Shown: positions 6,533 to 7,069 of the stretch, piece by piece
How positions within the stretch are numbered: position 1 is the stretch's first letter
How the letters are laid out: each line of letters starts with the position of its first letter
Translations under genes and position numbers: made by a program
Assembly: GCA_946885335.1 (NCBI GenBank)
Contig: CAMPGG010000181.1
Coordinates: 1-7,069 of the forward strand
Reading direction: 5' to 3'
DNA from: an uncultured Chitinophagaceae bacterium
Lineage (GTDB): Bacteria > Bacteroidota > Bacteroidia > Chitinophagales > Chitinophagaceae
DNA length: 7,069 nt
Notes under the pieces: model-generated
What the model saw: only the letters and a program-made list of their open reading frames with translations
Told to the model about the DNA's origin: nothing
Database searches by the model: none

Positions 6533-6979
6533 TTATTCCTGTATGTAAGCATACTGATAATAACCTCCCGGTTTTTTCCCCAGGTTCAAAGTATCTGGGA
6601 CGCCACCATTAAAATCCAAAACGATCATAAGCTTCCTGGATTCATTTACATGATCAACACGGGTGAATACGCCATTAAATTCTTTTAACCCCCCGGTAAG
6701 AAATTTAATTACATTGGTTGATGGTTCATATTCGTAAGTACCTTTTTTATCGAACATAATATACTCGCCACCATCTTTAATTTCAAATTTGTATTGGAAA
6801 CCATATCCTGCGGAAGACAACTGGTATGCATGATAAACACCTGTTTTAAAATTACCTTTTGGCGTTTCAATTGAATTTTCAACAGGTTCTTCTTTTCCAT
6901 TGTCTGATACAATTTGATTGTTAGCATCAGTACATGATTTCAGCAATATGATTGCAATAAGTAAGCTAAAAAGTTTCAT
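6533..6979 (-). CDS. Small lipoprotein of unknown function
   Basis: A 148-residue protein with a short type II signal peptide: MK, hydrophobic LFSLLIAIILL, and a lipobox LLKSC with the lipidated cysteine at 16. Lysine at -2 of the cysteine is unusual, but Bacteroidota lipoboxes are loose. Residues 17-42 are a polar linker (DNGKEEPVENS). Residues 43-148 look all-beta, with alternating strands and turns (GVYHAYQLS, YKFEIKDGGEYIMFD, GTYEYEPSTNVIKFLTGG, LMIVLDFNGG, YYQYAYIQE). The GTYEYEPSTNVIKF turn recurs, to my knowledge, in small lipocalin-like or beta-sandwich secreted proteins, but no family can be named. The start ATG at 6979 is preceded by an A-rich stretch. It converges on the helicase gene with 38 bases between stops and no clear terminator. 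It is envelope-anchored; the leaflet is not predictable, as there is no clear acidic export signal right after the cysteine (only D18). Confidence 0.82.
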   Translation of the reverse strand: MKLFSLLIAIILLKSCTDANNQIVSDNGKEEPVENSIETPKGNFKTGVYHAYQLSSAGYGFQYKFEIKDGGEYIMFDKKGTYEYEPSTNVIKFLTGGLKEFNGVFTRVDHVNESRKLMIVLDFNGGVPDTLNLGKKPGGYYQYAYIQE

Positions 6980-7069
6980 AGCAGTTCATTTTTTTGGAAC
7001 CACAATTATATAAATTTTCTGTGAAAAATTTAAATGCAGCAATAATTATGAATAGATGATTATAAAAGT

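Noticed and set aside
6541..6554. GTATG/CATAC inverted repeat near the convergent gene ends
   Set aside because: Only five base pairs with no T run on either side, and it falls in the coding end of the lipoprotein (Tyr-Ala-Tyr codons). Not a credible terminator.
6709..6927. 72-codon open frame in another frame of the - strand within the lipoprotein gene
   Set aside because: It overlaps the lipoprotein, which has a convincing signal peptide, lipobox and beta pattern. The alternative frame gives a low-complexity lysine-rich product.

Overview
The window is a short stretch of an AT-rich genome from the phylum Bacteroidota, most likely the Chitinophagia/Sphingobacteriia side, although the exact family cannot be fixed from this sequence. 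The evidence is a type IX secretion (T9SS) C-terminal sorting domain of the gliding-motility-associated class, an OmpA-type protein with a PD40 propeller as found beside T9SS genes, A-rich rather than Shine-Dalgarno leaders before start codons, and a short lipobox-bearing lipoprotein.

The first 100 bases are not biological. Bases 1-35 are a poly-C run plus TTTTA, and 36-100 are an Illumina P7 / Nextera read-2 adapter with an eight-base i7 index, ending in the Tn5 mosaic end. Genomic sequence starts at about base 101, so this is a contig end built from an adapter read-through read, and nothing can be said about what lies upstream in the genome.

The genomic part holds five genes. On the + strand, 225-2189 encodes a secreted multidomain protein with Ig-like modules and a T9SS sorting domain. 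It is followed by 2328-3935, a periplasmic PD40 / carboxypeptidase-regulatory-like / OmpA protein that resembles the T9SS component PorE but lacks its N-terminal TPR part and its lipid anchor. A strong intrinsic terminator at 3950-3989 closes this section. Next comes 4031-4612, an unrecognised 193-residue cytoplasmic protein, and then 52 bases later 4665-6494, a complete superfamily 1B helicase of the Upf1/SMUBP-2 type. These two may be co-transcribed. On the - strand, converging on the helicase, 6533-6979 encodes a small lipoprotein of unknown function. The last 90 bases are its upstream region.

Functionally, the first two genes fit a cell-surface/T9SS theme: a probable T9SS cargo and a probable peptidoglycan-bound envelope protein. 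The next two look like intracellular nucleic-acid metabolism plus an unknown partner. I found no CRISPR array, RNA gene, insertion sequence, prophage gene or recognisable defence system. The most unusual signals are the assembly artefact at the left end and the possible start-codon error in the first gene next to it.
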